Source: an uncultured Bacilli bacterium (lineage in GTDB: Bacteria > Bacillota_I > Bacilli_A > RF39 > UBA660). From it: DNA of 55,734 bases. The position numbers were made by a program, and so were the translations under genes. This document shows, one piece after another, positions 1 to 8,952 of this stretch (position 1 is the first letter of the stretch; each line of letters opens with the position of its first letter). The stretch is taken from positions 1 through 55,734 of the forward strand of contig CAKOHI010000010.1 in assembly GCA_934085585.1 (NCBI GenBank). The letters are read 5' to 3'. The notes beneath the pieces were generated by a model that worked only from the letters and a program-made list of their open reading frames with translations, was not told the origin of the DNA and did no database searches.

Positions 1-85
1 TTATATTAGTTAGTAGTTATTACTACCTATAAATTTATGCCTAGTGGTTGTTATACTTCCACCAAAAGGGCACCATAAAAACAAT

Positions 86-110
86 AAAAGTCCCAACAAC
101 GGACTTTTTT
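86..110. terminator. Bidirectional intrinsic terminator
   Basis: An eight-base stem (AAAAGTCC with GGACTTTT) closes a seven-base loop and runs into T residues on the plus strand. On the minus strand the T-tract is weaker. It sits just past the 3' end of the minus-strand membrane-protein gene. Bases 1-85 hold no gene that I can support. Confidence 0.7.
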
Positions 111-152
111 ATTTAATATTTAATAATCTCTTAAACAATTTTAACTTTAATT

Positions 153-677
153 TTATTTTAATATTCCATAACCAAATTTAACATCATCAAAAAACAAGAA
201 GTTATGCAAAGGATAAAAAGTTAAAATTACAAACATAATAGAGCATAAAGCAATAATTATAACCGGTAATATTTTAATATTTAATTCTTCTCCGACCAAT
301 ATCTTATATCCTATAAATTCCATAAAAATATAAGTAACAAGCATTAAGCCAATGGAAATAATCATAGATTCACCAAGCCATAGGTAAAGAGGAATAAAAA
401 TAATTAAATAAAATATGACACCAAGTAATGACTTAACCATAGTTTCAATATAAAAGTTATTTATTTTTATATTATTTTTTTTGCATAAAATAAATTCTAA
501 AACACTACCTAAAAGTAAACAATAATAAATAATTTTCATATGTTCCCAGATACTTTCATTAACTGGAAAAAATAAAGCAAATATATTATTTGGAAACCAA
601 TCATACATAAAATGCCACAAAAAAGATAGTAAAAAAAGAAAAACAACATTTATTATTTTAATTTTCTTTAAAGACAT
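153..677 (-). CDS. Small integral membrane protein, DUF6512-like
   Basis: This 174-residue protein is mostly hydrophobic, with about five predicted membrane segments, so it acts in the cytoplasmic membrane. The motif FFPVNESIWEHMK (residues 36-48), after the first membrane segment, resembles the signature of DUF6512-type small Bacillota membrane proteins. No catalytic motif is visible and the function is unknown. The start is supported by GGTGA five bases upstream of ATG. It lies downstream of scpB on the same strand but about 45 bases from it, so joint transcription is only possible. The DUF assignment is from memory of the motif and is moderately sure. Confidence 0.6.
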   Translation of the reverse strand: MSLKKIKIINVVFLFLLSFLWHFMYDWFPNNIFALFFPVNESIWEHMKIIYYCLLLGSVLEFILCKKNNIKINNFYIETMVKSLLGVIFYLIIFIPLYLWLGESMIISIGLMLVTYIFMEFIGYKILVGEELNIKILPVIIIALCSIMFVILTFYPLHNFLFFDDVKFGYGILK

Positions 678-720
678 AATATCACCATTAAATATTATGC
701 ATGAATATTATTAAAATATG

Positions 721-1284
721 TTATTTTTCTTCTTTATAAATAGATGTAAACAATTCTTGTTCTTTACTATCAGCATTATTTTCTATAGGTAAATCTGGTA
801 AATCACTAATTGTTGCAAGTCCAAAATAATCTAAAAATTCTGAAGTAGTACGATACAAATTAGGCTTTCCAGGTAAATTACTTTTACCACTAATTTTTAC
901 TAAATCTTTAGCCATTAATTTTCTTATCATGTTAATACTTGCAAGTCCCCTGAGTTCATCAACTTCTGCTCTTGTAATTGGTTGATTATAGGCAATTATT
1001 GCTAAAGTTTCAAGTGCAGCCTGAGACAAAGTATTAGTGCCTCTCGTAGTAATCAATTTTTGATAATACTCTTTATGTTCTTGTTTCGTAGTTAATTTAA
1101 AAGCATCTCCCATAAAACTAATTCTAATACCACGATTATCTTTATTATATTCTTCTCTTAAATTTTTAAGTAACTCTTGAGCTTCTTTTTTAGTAATCAT
1201 CATAATCTCTGAAATATTATCCAAAGTAATACCTTCATCACCAACTACAAAAAGAAGACCTTCTAATATTGCTTCTTTATTCAT
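721..1284 (-). CDS. scpB: Segregation and condensation protein B
   Basis: ScpB is the winged-helix (kite) subunit that dimerises and binds ScpA in the Smc-ScpAB condensin, which compacts and segregates the chromosome. The 187-residue length is normal for the family. Two winged-helix halves are visible. The conserved segment TLSQAALETLAIIAYNQPIT (around residue 85) and the following ELRG region are typical. Its ATG overlaps the TGA stop of scpA (ATGA), so the two are translationally coupled. The smc gene is not in this window. Confidence 0.95.
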   Translation of the reverse strand: MNKEAILEGLLFVVGDEGITLDNISEIMMITKKEAQELLKNLREEYNKDNRGIRISFMGDAFKLTTKQEHKEYYQKLITTRGTNTLSQAALETLAIIAYNQPITRAEVDELRGLASINMIRKLMAKDLVKISGKSNLPGKPNLYRTTSEFLDYFGLATISDLPDLPIENNADSKEQELFTSIYKEEK

Positions 1285-2000
1285 ATTTCCACCTTTTCAA
1301 TAAATATATCCCCAAAATTATTATCTTGCTTCAAAGTAATTTCTTTCATTTTACACATATCTAATATAGATAAAAATGTTGCCACCACTAAATCTTTTGA
1401 ATATTCTTCAAACAAATCAGTGAACTTAACATTTTTTCTTTTAGTAATATATTCTCTTATAAATTCTTTTCTTTCTTCAACACTTATTTCTTTTCTAGTA
1501 ATTCTAGTATTAACTGGTTTTTGATAAGACATTCTTTTACTTAATTCTAACATTGCATTTTTCAACAGCTCAATATCCATATTACCTTCAAGTTTCTTAT
1601 TTTCATCAGCAAACTCATTTAAATTTTCAGGTAATTTAGTAAAAAATTCATTTCTCTTTTCTTCCAATTCTTTAAAAACATTGGTTACATTTTGATAACG
1701 TTCATACTCAATCAACTTATTTTTTAAATCTTCTTCACTATTTATAGAAAATTCATCATTATCATTATCATCACTATCTAAATTTAAAAGTAATCTACTT
1801 TTCAAATGTATTAACTCTGCAGCCATAACTAAATATTCACTTGCATCATCCAAATCATCTTTTGGTATACTTTCAATAAATTTCAAATACTCATCTATAA
1901 TATATTTGGTATCAATTTCATAAATATCCATTTTAGCAGTTTTAACTAAATGAAGCAATAAATCAAGCGGTCCTTCAAAATCATTTATACAAAGTTTCAT
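1281..2000 (-). CDS. scpA: Segregation and condensation protein A
   Basis: ScpA is the kleisin that bridges the two Smc heads and recruits ScpB. The N-terminal signature FEGPLDLLLHLV is at residues 8-19. An acidic middle follows, and the C-terminal winged-helix part ends near residue 239, the usual length. A ribosome site (GGTGGGTG) precedes the ATG. The gene ends in TGA within the ATGA overlap with scpB, which also shows that TGA is a genuine stop codon here. A membrane-anchored protein of unknown function lies immediately upstream on the same strand (13-base gap), so the three probably form one operon. Confidence 0.95.
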   Translation of the reverse strand: MKLCINDFEGPLDLLLHLVKTAKMDIYEIDTKYIIDEYLKFIESIPKDDLDDASEYLVMAAELIHLKSRLLLNLDSDDNDNDEFSINSEEDLKNKLIEYERYQNVTNVFKELEEKRNEFFTKLPENLNEFADENKKLEGNMDIELLKNAMLELSKRMSYQKPVNTRITRKEISVEERKEFIREYITKRKNVKFTDLFEEYSKDLVVATFLSILDMCKMKEITLKQDNNFGDIFIEKVEI

Positions 2001-2012
2001 AAAACACCCACC

Positions 2013-2945
2013 TTAATTACAAGTAAACCCCTTTGCATTCATTTCAAAATTTATAACCTTTGCATCAGTATCCTTCAAATACACATTTTTAATATTAACA
2101 TTATTAGTTTTAAAAGTATTCAAATTAATAATTGTTCTAAAATATAAAGTATTATTATTTATATCCACATTCGATGTTACACCTTCAACGGAATTATAAG
2201 TAGCTTGCATAGCTCTATATGAACCTTCCAAGGCATTGAAATTAGGATCACTTGTTAAAACTTCATATGAAATTGAAATAGCATAAACTTTGTTATTGTT
2301 AAGTAAATATTCTATTTTTTCATTTTCTTTAGTACATGTAAATGTTGCAGTATTAGAATCACTTGCAGGAACTACAAATGAAGGATAATCTTTTTCATCT
2401 ATGATAAGTAATGAAATTATACTTACACTACTATCAACTAAATTATAACCTGTATTAATCGTTTCATTTGCTGCTACTATTTCATCATGTAACATAATTC
2501 TTTGTAATAACTTTTTATTTTGATCAAATAAATTAATAAAATACTTATATTGAGAAAAATCCAATAAATCAGTACCAGTATTTGTAATATCAAATATTAT
2601 TTTACCATTTTCAACTTTAATATTATTAATCTTAAAATTTTCCATAACTATTTCTGGATTTGTTGAAATATCGTATTCTTTAATTTCATTAGGGTTTTCA
2701 TCATCAGGATTATCATCTGGTGTATTATTACTAGGTGTATCTGGTGTTGTGATTTCTGGATTCAAATAATCATTTACATATTGTGATATTTCTGGTAAAT
2801 AAATTACACCACCAATAAAAATAGCAAATATTACTATTAACCAAAAAATTCCAAATATACTAACCTTTTTTTTATCTTTTTTAATAGCTAAAGTCGTAGG
2901 TGTCAATTCTTGATATGTTATAACTACTTTTTTCTTTCTTGCCAT
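2013..2945 (-). CDS. Membrane-anchored extracellular protein of unknown function
   Basis: The 310-residue product has a basic N-terminus, one transmembrane helix (about residues 28-50) and a Pro/Asn/Asp-rich linker (about 62-90). A roughly 210-residue domain follows that should lie outside the cell. That domain alternates short beta-like segments and contains a stretch resembling bacterial Ig-like folds, but I recognise no family. The sequence ends with a Cys next to the stop. It precedes scpA on the same strand by 13 bases, an operon-like arrangement, though no functional link to condensin is implied by the sequence. Confidence 0.6.
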   Translation of the reverse strand: MARKKKVVITYQELTPTTLAIKKDKKKVSIFGIFWLIVIFAIFIGGVIYLPEISQYVNDYLNPEITTPDTPSNNTPDDNPDDENPNEIKEYDISTNPEIVMENFKINNIKVENGKIIFDITNTGTDLLDFSQYKYFINLFDQNKKLLQRIMLHDEIVAANETINTGYNLVDSSVSIISLLIIDEKDYPSFVVPASDSNTATFTCTKENEKIEYLLNNNKVYAISISYEVLTSDPNFNALEGSYRAMQATYNSVEGVTSNVDINNNTLYFRTIINLNTFKTNNVNIKNVYLKDTDAKVINFEMNAKGFTCN

Positions 2946-3029
2946 CTAATCATCCCATTTCACTCTAATAAAATTATACTATATTTGATAATTAGAAACA
3001 AGAAAAAAACAAGTTTTTAAAAATATTTT

Positions 3030-3770
3030 CTAACATGTTCCATCTTTATCTTTACAAACATTGTTTTTTTCATTTACTGATTCAATTATCTTTTTATATT
3101 CATTTTTTAATTCTGATTTACCTTTTTCATCTAATAATTCATAAGGATCTGTTTGACTTTCAATCGTAGATTCATGAAAACCAACTACTTTTCCACCCTT
3201 TACACCAACTACCGTCGGAGCATACAATCTTTTTACACCTGTATCATACATATTACCAGCTTCATCTTTAACATAAAACTTTTCCAATTTCTTATCTAAA
3301 AATTTAAGAATTTCATAATAAGCATCAGTACCCTTTTTAGTTTGTTCAGGCTCAATACTTCCAGAAAATTTATAAGTATCACGAATATCTAAAATATCAA
3401 CATAATAAATTTTTTCAACATTCATTTCATTAGCTATATCAAGCAAAACCGGAACAGCATTCCTACACCAAGGACACGCTGCAAAACCAAAATAAATTAT
3501 TGCATCTTCATTTTTCAAAACATCTAATATTTCTTTTCCAGTTTTATAAACCATTGGATTTTCTTCATCAATATTTACTTCAATATATTTATTGTCCGTA
3601 GCTTCATTTACTACACCATTTAATGCTTCATATTCATTTTTAAATTTTATTGCATCACTAATCTTTTCATCTTTATGAGTTATTATTGCATAACCACATA
3701 AACCAATAACAAGTGCTGCACACACAAATATCACTATCATATATATTTTATTACTTTTTTCCATTTTCAT
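3030..3770 (-). CDS. Membrane-anchored thioredoxin-fold protein (CPWC)
   Basis: A transmembrane helix (about residues 9-30) anchors an extracytoplasmic thioredoxin-like domain. The redox motif CPWC lies at residues 99-102, after the beta strand IIYFGFAA, and the cis-proline region is probably YAPTVVGV. Family knowledge points to a thiol-disulfide oxidoreductase or bacteriocin-transport accessory-type protein acting on exported proteins. The substrate is not visible. Two further cysteines sit at the C-terminus. The start follows GGGAG with good spacing. Confidence 0.75.
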   Translation of the reverse strand: MKMEKSNKIYMIVIFVCAALVIGLCGYAIITHKDEKISDAIKFKNEYEALNGVVNEATDNKYIEVNIDEENPMVYKTGKEILDVLKNEDAIIYFGFAACPWCRNAVPVLLDIANEMNVEKIYYVDILDIRDTYKFSGSIEPEQTKKGTDAYYEILKFLDKKLEKFYVKDEAGNMYDTGVKRLYAPTVVGVKGGKVVGFHESTIESQTDPYELLDEKGKSELKNEYKKIIESVNEKNNVCKDKDGTC

Positions 3771-3892
3771 CTTACTCCCTTACTATAATAAATTATTAAC
3801 ACCCTAATATTCTTATTGATAACTTTAGCTAAATTTTATACCCCGTTTCTATAGTTAGCAAGCAAACTATCTAATTATTTTATAACTCAGCG

Positions 3893-3922
3893 GCGCGGGG
3901 TGGATACCCCCACCAGCCGCGC
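3893..3922. repeat. GC-rich hairpin/cruciform just after the variable-region gene
   Basis: On the plus strand GCGCGG and GGTGG pair with CCACC and CCGCGC around a six-base loop, with a two-base bulge (AG). This gives 11 GC-rich base pairs in otherwise AT-rich DNA. It begins 14 bases past the stop codon of the surface-protein gene (3937). No T-tract follows on either strand, so it is not a normal intrinsic terminator. Hairpins in this position are known to aid target recognition downstream of variable regions in diversity-generating retroelements. That role here is inferred. Confidence 0.7.
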
Positions 3923-3936
3923 TTAACCAAAGGTTG

Positions 3937-4884
3937 TCATACTACCAAAGTTATTGGCGAATCTTTAGTTCCAGATCCCCCAGCATAAAGAACAGAAGCC
4001 TTTAGATACAAGACTGGACGAGAGCCACAGCCATAGCTCGAGTAGATGTAGTCGACGTGGCCGTCGTTGTCCAAATAGAACACACCGCCATTGCCGGAAG
4101 AACTAGGCGAAATTGTCCAATCATAATTTCCCATATACATCCAATTTATTGTTTTTATTGATGTTCCATTCGCATCGTTACCATTATAATAAACCAAAGT
4201 TTTAGTCCATGCACTTGGACTTGCTGCAAAGCCATAGTCACTAGCATACACTAAACCTATTTTTGATGTTCCATCGCTAGGTCCATATGTTTTGGTAGCA
4301 TTTGTTATTTCTGCTGTATACATTTCACTTAATGTTACAAAGCCTGTTGAATGTCCACTTACTTTCCATGTGGCATCTTCAATCAAATTTGACCATGTTG
4401 TACCTATATTATTTAAATAATTTGTATTCAAATTTATCTTATTTAGTAAACTTGTACTCCATGTATTACTTGCATTATTTGTTGCTTTATAATTCCAATA
4501 ATATGTATTTACTGATGATAAACTTCCTTTATAGTATGTTGAATCCGGAGTATCTGAGCCCCTATAATCTCCATCTGTTCCCAGTAAATTACTAGTTGCA
4601 TAATCATACTTTATTAATTTTACCAATTGCTTTCCAGTTACGCCATGATTATTTTCTCCAAATACTCCGATTATTCGATATAAGTTATCTGTTGGACACG
4701 GAAGATTTATAGCACTTCCTGTTTCAAATGATAACGTATCAACAGTACTTGAAGTTATTTTTACATCAGTTTGAGCACCCTCACCTGTCTGAGCAACAAA
4801 AAATGCATATGTTGCAGCAACTAGAGTTAGTGCAAGCGCAATTATAGATATAATACTAACTATTTTTATTTTTTTGTTATCCAT
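3937..4884 (-). CDS. Exported surface protein with a variable-region-like C-terminus
   Basis: The 315-residue protein starts with a signal or anchor helix (about residues 5-30, ending AATYAFFVA, like SipW-type secreted fibre proteins). A short linker leads to a domain beginning PCPTDNLYRIIGVF. The rest closely matches the C-terminal half of the 532-residue protein encoded at 18167-19765, but this gene lacks most of that paralogue's N-terminal part. Between WTI and RPVLYL, 26 codons are GC-rich and mostly end in C, unlike the rest of the gene. This looks like a diversified lectin-like binding loop (see 4021-4098). GGAG precedes the ATG, and the stop is TGA. The function is probably adhesion or ligand binding at the cell surface, which is an inference. 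Confidence 0.7.
   Translation of the reverse strand: MDNKKIKIVSIISIIALALTLVAATYAFFVAQTGEGAQTDVKITSSTVDTLSFETGSAINLPCPTDNLYRIIGVFGENNHGVTGKQLVKLIKYDYATSNLLGTDGDYRGSDTPDSTYYKGSLSSVNTYYWNYKATNNASNTWSTSLLNKINLNTNYLNNIGTTWSNLIEDATWKVSGHSTGFVTLSEMYTAEITNATKTYGPSDGTSKIGLVYASDYGFAASPSAWTKTLVYYNGNDANGTSIKTINWMYMGNYDWTISPSSSGNGGVFYLDNDGHVDYIYSSYGCGSRPVLYLKASVLYAGGSGTKDSPITLVV
4021..4098 (-). other. Candidate DGR-type variable region (VR)
   Basis: Read on the minus strand this is 26 in-frame codons. I count 43 G or C among 78 bases, roughly twice the richness of the flanks, and 17 of 26 codons end in C. They include the run GAC AAC GAC GGC CAC GTC and, straight after, GAC TAC ATC TAC. Diversity-generating retroelements mutate template adenines, so AAC codons become NNC. 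A run of mixed NNC codons in an A/T-third-position genome is what that process would leave. The flanks WTI and RPVLYL are conserved in the paralogue. Confidence 0.6.
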
Positions 4885-5000
4885 ATTATTGCTCCTTTAA
4901 TTTATTCTTCACCATAAGATAATAATACCATTTTTTTTATAATAAGAAAACTAGTTTTTTAAAATTTCATAAAAAAAATTAATATTTTCTAAACTTTTAA

Positions 5001-5531
5001 TTACTTTACATCACAATCCTCATCATGTGAATTAATAAGTCCAATTGCTTGCAAGTAAGAATAAATAATTGTTGACCACACAAACTTCATTCCTCTTTTA
5101 ATTAAGTCTTTTGAAATACTATCAGAAATTAAAGATGTAGTTTTACCCACTTCTTTTACTGGATATTCTTTAAAATACCCAAGTAAATAATTTTTAAAAC
5201 TACCATATTCTTTTTCTATATCCATAAATACTTTAGCATTATTAATACTTGCTTTAATCTTTAATTTATTTTTAATAATATTTTTATTATTTATTAATTC
5301 TTCTATTTTTACTTCATCATATAAAACTATTTTTTCTATATCAAAATTATCATAAGCATCTTCAAAATACTTTCTTTTATTTAAAACACATTCCCAAGAT
5401 AGCCCTGCTTGAAAAGATTCTAATATTAACATTTCAAATAAATACTTTTCATCTAAATTAAGAATTCCCCATTCATTATCATGATACTCTACATATAAAG
5501 GATTATTTAAATTACACCATTTACATCTCAT
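5001..5531 (-). CDS. tag: DNA-3-methyladenine glycosylase I
   Basis: Tag excises 3-methyladenine from alkylated DNA, starting base-excision repair in the cytoplasm. The 176-residue length and the N-terminal motif YHDNEWG (residues 16-22) are diagnostic. The Zn site of the family is present as Cys3, His17, His169 and Cys173, spaced as in E. coli Tag. The substrate-pocket region ESFQAGLSWECVL is also conserved. The ATG overlaps the TGA of the upstream ABC permease gene, so it is the last gene of the exporter operon, which may be a chance passenger. Confidence 0.93.
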   Translation of the reverse strand: MRCKWCNLNNPLYVEYHDNEWGILNLDEKYLFEMLILESFQAGLSWECVLNKRKYFEDAYDNFDIEKIVLYDEVKIEELINNKNIIKNKLKIKASINNAKVFMDIEKEYGSFKNYLLGYFKEYPVKEVGKTTSLISDSISKDLIKRGMKFVWSTIIYSYLQAIGLINSHDEDCDVK

Positions 5532-6673
5532 CTTAATACCTGTTTCTTTTTAGATGCAATATTATTTAGTATGATTAAAATAACTATAAATAAAATCATA
5601 ACTCCCATATTAATAAAAACTGGTTTTAAATTACTTAAGTTTAAAACTTCTAAACTTGCTAGTAATTCATTAGAATTAATATAATAATATGCTGGAAACA
5701 CATGTGCTATTTTCAAGACACTATCAGGCATCCACATAACTGGTATAAAAGCTCCACATAAGAAAGCTTGTGATAAAGCTACTACATTTACAATACCAGA
5801 TATTGCTTCTTTTTTATTTACTAAAGTACTTACAAGCAAAGACAAAGCTAAAGCCACAACTGCAAATATAAAGGTATTTAAAATATAAATTAAGCCTCTT
5901 TTACTAAACATAATACTACCAAATACAAAATATCCTAAAATAGTATATAAAATAACTACAAATAAAACATATAAAATACTTGATAACATAATATACTTAT
6001 TATATTTTTTATAATTCAAACTACTTACAATAGTTCTTTTCTTTATATTTTCTTCATTAAATGAAGATAAAACCAAACAAATAATAAACATAACAACTGC
6101 AATAATACTATAACTTGCAAAATTATAATATCTTGAAAGTCTAGTTAATTTTGTAGTATTTATTTTTGTTGCCAGTTCAACATTTGCACTATTTTTCAAC
6201 GAATCATTTATTTTTTCAACTAAAACATTTTTATCTTCAAACTCATCATGAAGTACACTTTGTGTTTTTAAATATCTTTTAAGTAACATTTCTGCTAAAC
6301 TTGATGAATAATCCCCACTTGATTTAATATTAATTTCAGGATCCCTACCATCTAATACTTTTGCTTCATAACCTTCATCTATATAAATTACATAATTTGC
6401 ATCTCTATAAAATAAAGCATCATCAATCTTTTCTTCATCATTTTCTATATCAAGTATATTTGCATTGTCATTAAAATACTCCACTAAATTATTTGAAAGA
6501 ACACTATCATCATTATTTATAATTATTACATCTGGTTTACTACTTTTAAAGTCTTCAGTTACATCATTACTACTCATATTAAGTGTCCCAAAAACAAGTA
6601 ACATAATAGTATATCCAATTATTGTACCTTTATATTTATTAACAACCTTCCAAAAAGTTTTAAATAGCATCAT
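5528..6673 (-). CDS. ABC-2 type exporter permease (second subunit)
   Basis: The 381-residue permease has one N-terminal membrane helix (about residues 15-33). A large extracytoplasmic region (about 35-180) and five C-terminal helices follow, the classic ABC-2/YhgE-like half-transporter layout. It overlaps both its upstream partner (6660-7817) and tag by a few bases. With the ATPase at 7817-8755 it should form an efflux system for a drug, peptide or lipid. The substrate cannot be told from sequence. The start ATG ATG (residues 1-2) is ambiguous by one codon. Confidence 0.85.
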   Translation of the reverse strand: MMLFKTFWKVVNKYKGTIIGYTIMLLVFGTLNMSSNDVTEDFKSSKPDVIIINNDDSVLSNNLVEYFNDNANILDIENDEEKIDDALFYRDANYVIYIDEGYEAKVLDGRDPEINIKSSGDYSSSLAEMLLKRYLKTQSVLHDEFEDKNVLVEKINDSLKNSANVELATKINTTKLTRLSRYYNFASYSIIAVVMFIICLVLSSFNEENIKKRTIVSSLNYKKYNKYIMLSSILYVLFVVILYTILGYFVFGSIMFSKRGLIYILNTFIFAVVALALSLLVSTLVNKKEAISGIVNVVALSQAFLCGAFIPVMWMPDSVLKIAHVFPAYYYINSNELLASLEVLNLSNLKPVFINMGVMILFIVILIILNNIASKKKQVLR

Positions 6674-7817
6674 ACTTTTGCCTCCTTAAAACAATACTTG
6701 ATATTCCAAGTATTATACCAGAAAATATCACTAAACTAATTACATTAAAGAAATATCTATTCATCGTATCATAATAATATAGAGAGTAAAACCCATCTGT
6801 AATCATCGCCGCTGGATTAATCTTATTTATAATTGGTATATTTTTATCAATAACATATTTCATGGTAATTCCCATCATACCTGACAAGAATGAATAAAAC
6901 ATAGTTATGGCAATTAAAATTCCACTTTTGGCATTTTCATTTATTTTAAATATTGATGAAACAAAAACGCCCAAAGATAAGCCCGCTAAAGAACCAACTA
7001 TAGCAAGCAACATAATATACCATAGATTAGAATCATAATTTATTTTTAAAACAAATATTGTATACAAGAATAAAATAATTAACCCGACTAGTTGCACAAT
7101 AATACTAGCAAGTAGACCACTAAAAACTAAACTACTCTTTTTAAATGGTGCAATACTACTTCTTTTTCCAACATCACTTAAATTTGGCATACTTTTATTT
7201 ATAATATACATAGATAATATACCTCCATATAAAGCAGCCATCGCTATTAAAGTATAATATTCTATCATAGTATAACTTAAATTACTTCTTGATATATTTT
7301 TAATATTTACTTCACTATTTAACTTATCTAATATATTACTTGTAATATTATCTATATCATAATTACCTTTACTTACTTCTTCATTAATATTCAAATTTAT
7401 AATATTTTTTTCACTATTTACTTCATCTACAAAAAATTTAAGTATTGTTTCATAAATTCCATTATCATTAATTTTAATATTTACATCATTACCAATAAAC
7501 TCAAGATAACCAGTTACTTTTTTATCTTCTAATAATTTATCAGCATCAATCTTACTTACATATTCTACATTAAATAATTTATTATTATCATCTTTACTTA
7601 CACTTTTAATTGTTTCTTTAAATATTTCATTATTATTAAAATCATCACTTTCTACAACTGCTATATCAAATGGATGAAAAGATTCATTATTTTCAATATC
7701 CTTAAAAGCTAGATTAAAAAATGTACCTAGGATAATTGGAAATATAAATGTCCAAAAGATTAAACTTTTATTTCTAAAAAGAATTTTTAAAGAATATTTA
7801 AAATTATGCTTAAACAT
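6660..7817 (-). CDS. ABC-2 type exporter permease (first subunit)
   Basis: The 385-residue permease has the same topology as its neighbour: a helix at about residues 18-38, a large external loop rich in Asn, Lys and Asp, and a block of five to six helices from about residue 185 to the end. It shares one base with the ATPase gene and 14 bases with the next permease, showing tight translational coupling. The two permeases are diverged paralogues and presumably heterodimerise. Regulation is probably through the TetR-family gene at the head of the operon. Confidence 0.85.
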   Translation of the reverse strand: MFKHNFKYSLKILFRNKSLIFWTFIFPIILGTFFNLAFKDIENNESFHPFDIAVVESDDFNNNEIFKETIKSVSKDDNNKLFNVEYVSKIDADKLLEDKKVTGYLEFIGNDVNIKINDNGIYETILKFFVDEVNSEKNIINLNINEEVSKGNYDIDNITSNILDKLNSEVNIKNISRSNLSYTMIEYYTLIAMAALYGGILSMYIINKSMPNLSDVGKRSSIAPFKKSSLVFSGLLASIIVQLVGLIILFLYTIFVLKINYDSNLWYIMLLAIVGSLAGLSLGVFVSSIFKINENAKSGILIAITMFYSFLSGMMGITMKYVIDKNIPIINKINPAAMITDGFYSLYYYDTMNRYFFNVISLVIFSGIILGISSIVLRRQKYDAI

Positions 7818-8755
7818 TAATCTCTCAAATCCTTTCCAGTTAATTCCAAAAATACATCGTTTAAAGTTGGTCTTTCAGAAAATATTTTTGAATATGTAAC
7901 CTTTTTTTCATGTAAATAATCTATTAGTTCACCAAGGTTGTCCTTACCCTTTTTATAAACAATCACAAGTATGTTTCCTTGATAACTTAAATCCAACACA
8001 GTTTTAAATTCTTTAATCTCATCTATTACTTTTTCATTTATATTTTTTACTTCCACAGTTATTTTTTCTTCTAATTTAGCAAGTGCCTTCAATTCATCTG
8101 TTGTACCTTCAGCAATAATCTTCCCCTTATCTAAGATAATAATTCTATCACAAATCATTTCTACTTCTTCCATATAATGAGTTGTATAAACAATGGTAGC
8201 TCCTTCATCTCGAAGTTTTTTGATACCATCTAAAATATTATTTCTACTTTGAGGATCAACCGCAACTGTGGGTTCATCTAAAAATATAAGTTTAGGTTTA
8301 TGTGCAATACCACAAGCAATATTTAAACGACGTAATAATCCCCCAGATAATTGTTTTGGATAAAACTTTATAAATTCATTTAACCCCACCAAATTAATAG
8401 CATCCATTACATATTTTTTTCTTTTATCTATATCAGTTATATATAAACCACAAAAATAATCTATATTTTCATAAACAGTTAATTCTTGAAATACTGCCAC
8501 TTCTTGAAATATAACTCCGATATTTTTTTTAATTTCATAAGCATCCGGTCTCATTTCATGCCCAAATATTTTAATACTACCATTACTAAAATTTAATAAT
8601 TGCAAAATTGAATTAATAGTTGTGGATTTCCCACTACCATTTGGTCCTAAAAGTCCTAATATTTCTCCTTCATAAACATCAAATGATAAATTATCAATTG
8701 CTTTTAAATTCTTATATTCTTTTGTTAAATTTTTTACTTCAATTACTTTCTTCAT
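7817..8755 (-). CDS. ABC transporter ATP-binding protein
   Basis: This nucleotide-binding subunit powers the exporter formed with the two ABC-2 permeases. Walker A is GPNGSGKST (residues 37-45). The Q-loop lies in VIFQEVAVF, the signature is LSGGLLRRL, Walker B is LIFLDEPT and the H-loop is TTHYMEE. The extra C-terminal region (about residues 215-312) is typical of DrrA/NatA-like drug and antibiotic exporters. The ATG overlaps the end of the preceding small ORF (8739-8951), so translation is coupled. Confidence 0.93.
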   Translation of the reverse strand: MKKVIEVKNLTKEYKNLKAIDNLSFDVYEGEILGLLGPNGSGKSTTINSILQLLNFSNGSIKIFGHEMRPDAYEIKKNIGVIFQEVAVFQELTVYENIDYFCGLYITDIDKRKKYVMDAINLVGLNEFIKFYPKQLSGGLLRRLNIACGIAHKPKLIFLDEPTVAVDPQSRNNILDGIKKLRDEGATIVYTTHYMEEVEMICDRIIILDKGKIIAEGTTDELKALAKLEEKITVEVKNINEKVIDEIKEFKTVLDLSYQGNILVIVYKKGKDNLGELIDYLHEKKVTYSKIFSERPTLNDVFLELTGKDLRD

Positions 8756-8951
8756 TATCTATTCTCCTTACATACACAACTTTTTCTTTTAAACTAATCT
8801 TACTTATTTCATAACCATATTCTTTTAAATTCTTTTTTTCATTTAAAAAAGAATGATCTATTTTAAAACCTAATATTTCTTCTATCTTCTCAAATGTAAG
8901 CTTACTTACATCCTCATTTTTAATAAACTTCCACAACTTATCATACTTCAT
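8739..8951 (-). CDS. Small conserved protein of unknown function
   Basis: The 70-residue protein has the pattern KLWKFIKNE, then LTFEKIEEILGFKIDHSFL, then a C-terminal beta-like segment. I recognise this pattern from small Bacillota proteins of unknown function, possibly DUF7662, but I am not sure of the number. It has no membrane segment or catalytic motif and looks like a compact helical or winged fold. It lies one base from the TetR gene and overlaps the ATPase gene, so it belongs to the exporter operon and could modulate the regulator. Confidence 0.6.
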   Translation of the reverse strand: MKYDKLWKFIKNEDVSKLTFEKIEEILGFKIDHSFLNEKKNLKEYGYEISKISLKEKVVYVRRIDNEESN

Positions 8952-8952
8952 A

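Noticed and set aside
1..85. Possible gene end or IMH-like fragment on the minus strand (GGTGGAAGTATAACAACC resembles the 3' end of the 3937-4884 gene)
   Set aside because: The similarity is short and gapped, no reading frame extends through the terminator at 86-110, and the rest of the module is absent.
4302..4595. Plus-strand ORF opposite the surface-protein gene
   Set aside because: It is leucine/tyrosine/asparagine-rich shadow sequence with no family resemblance.
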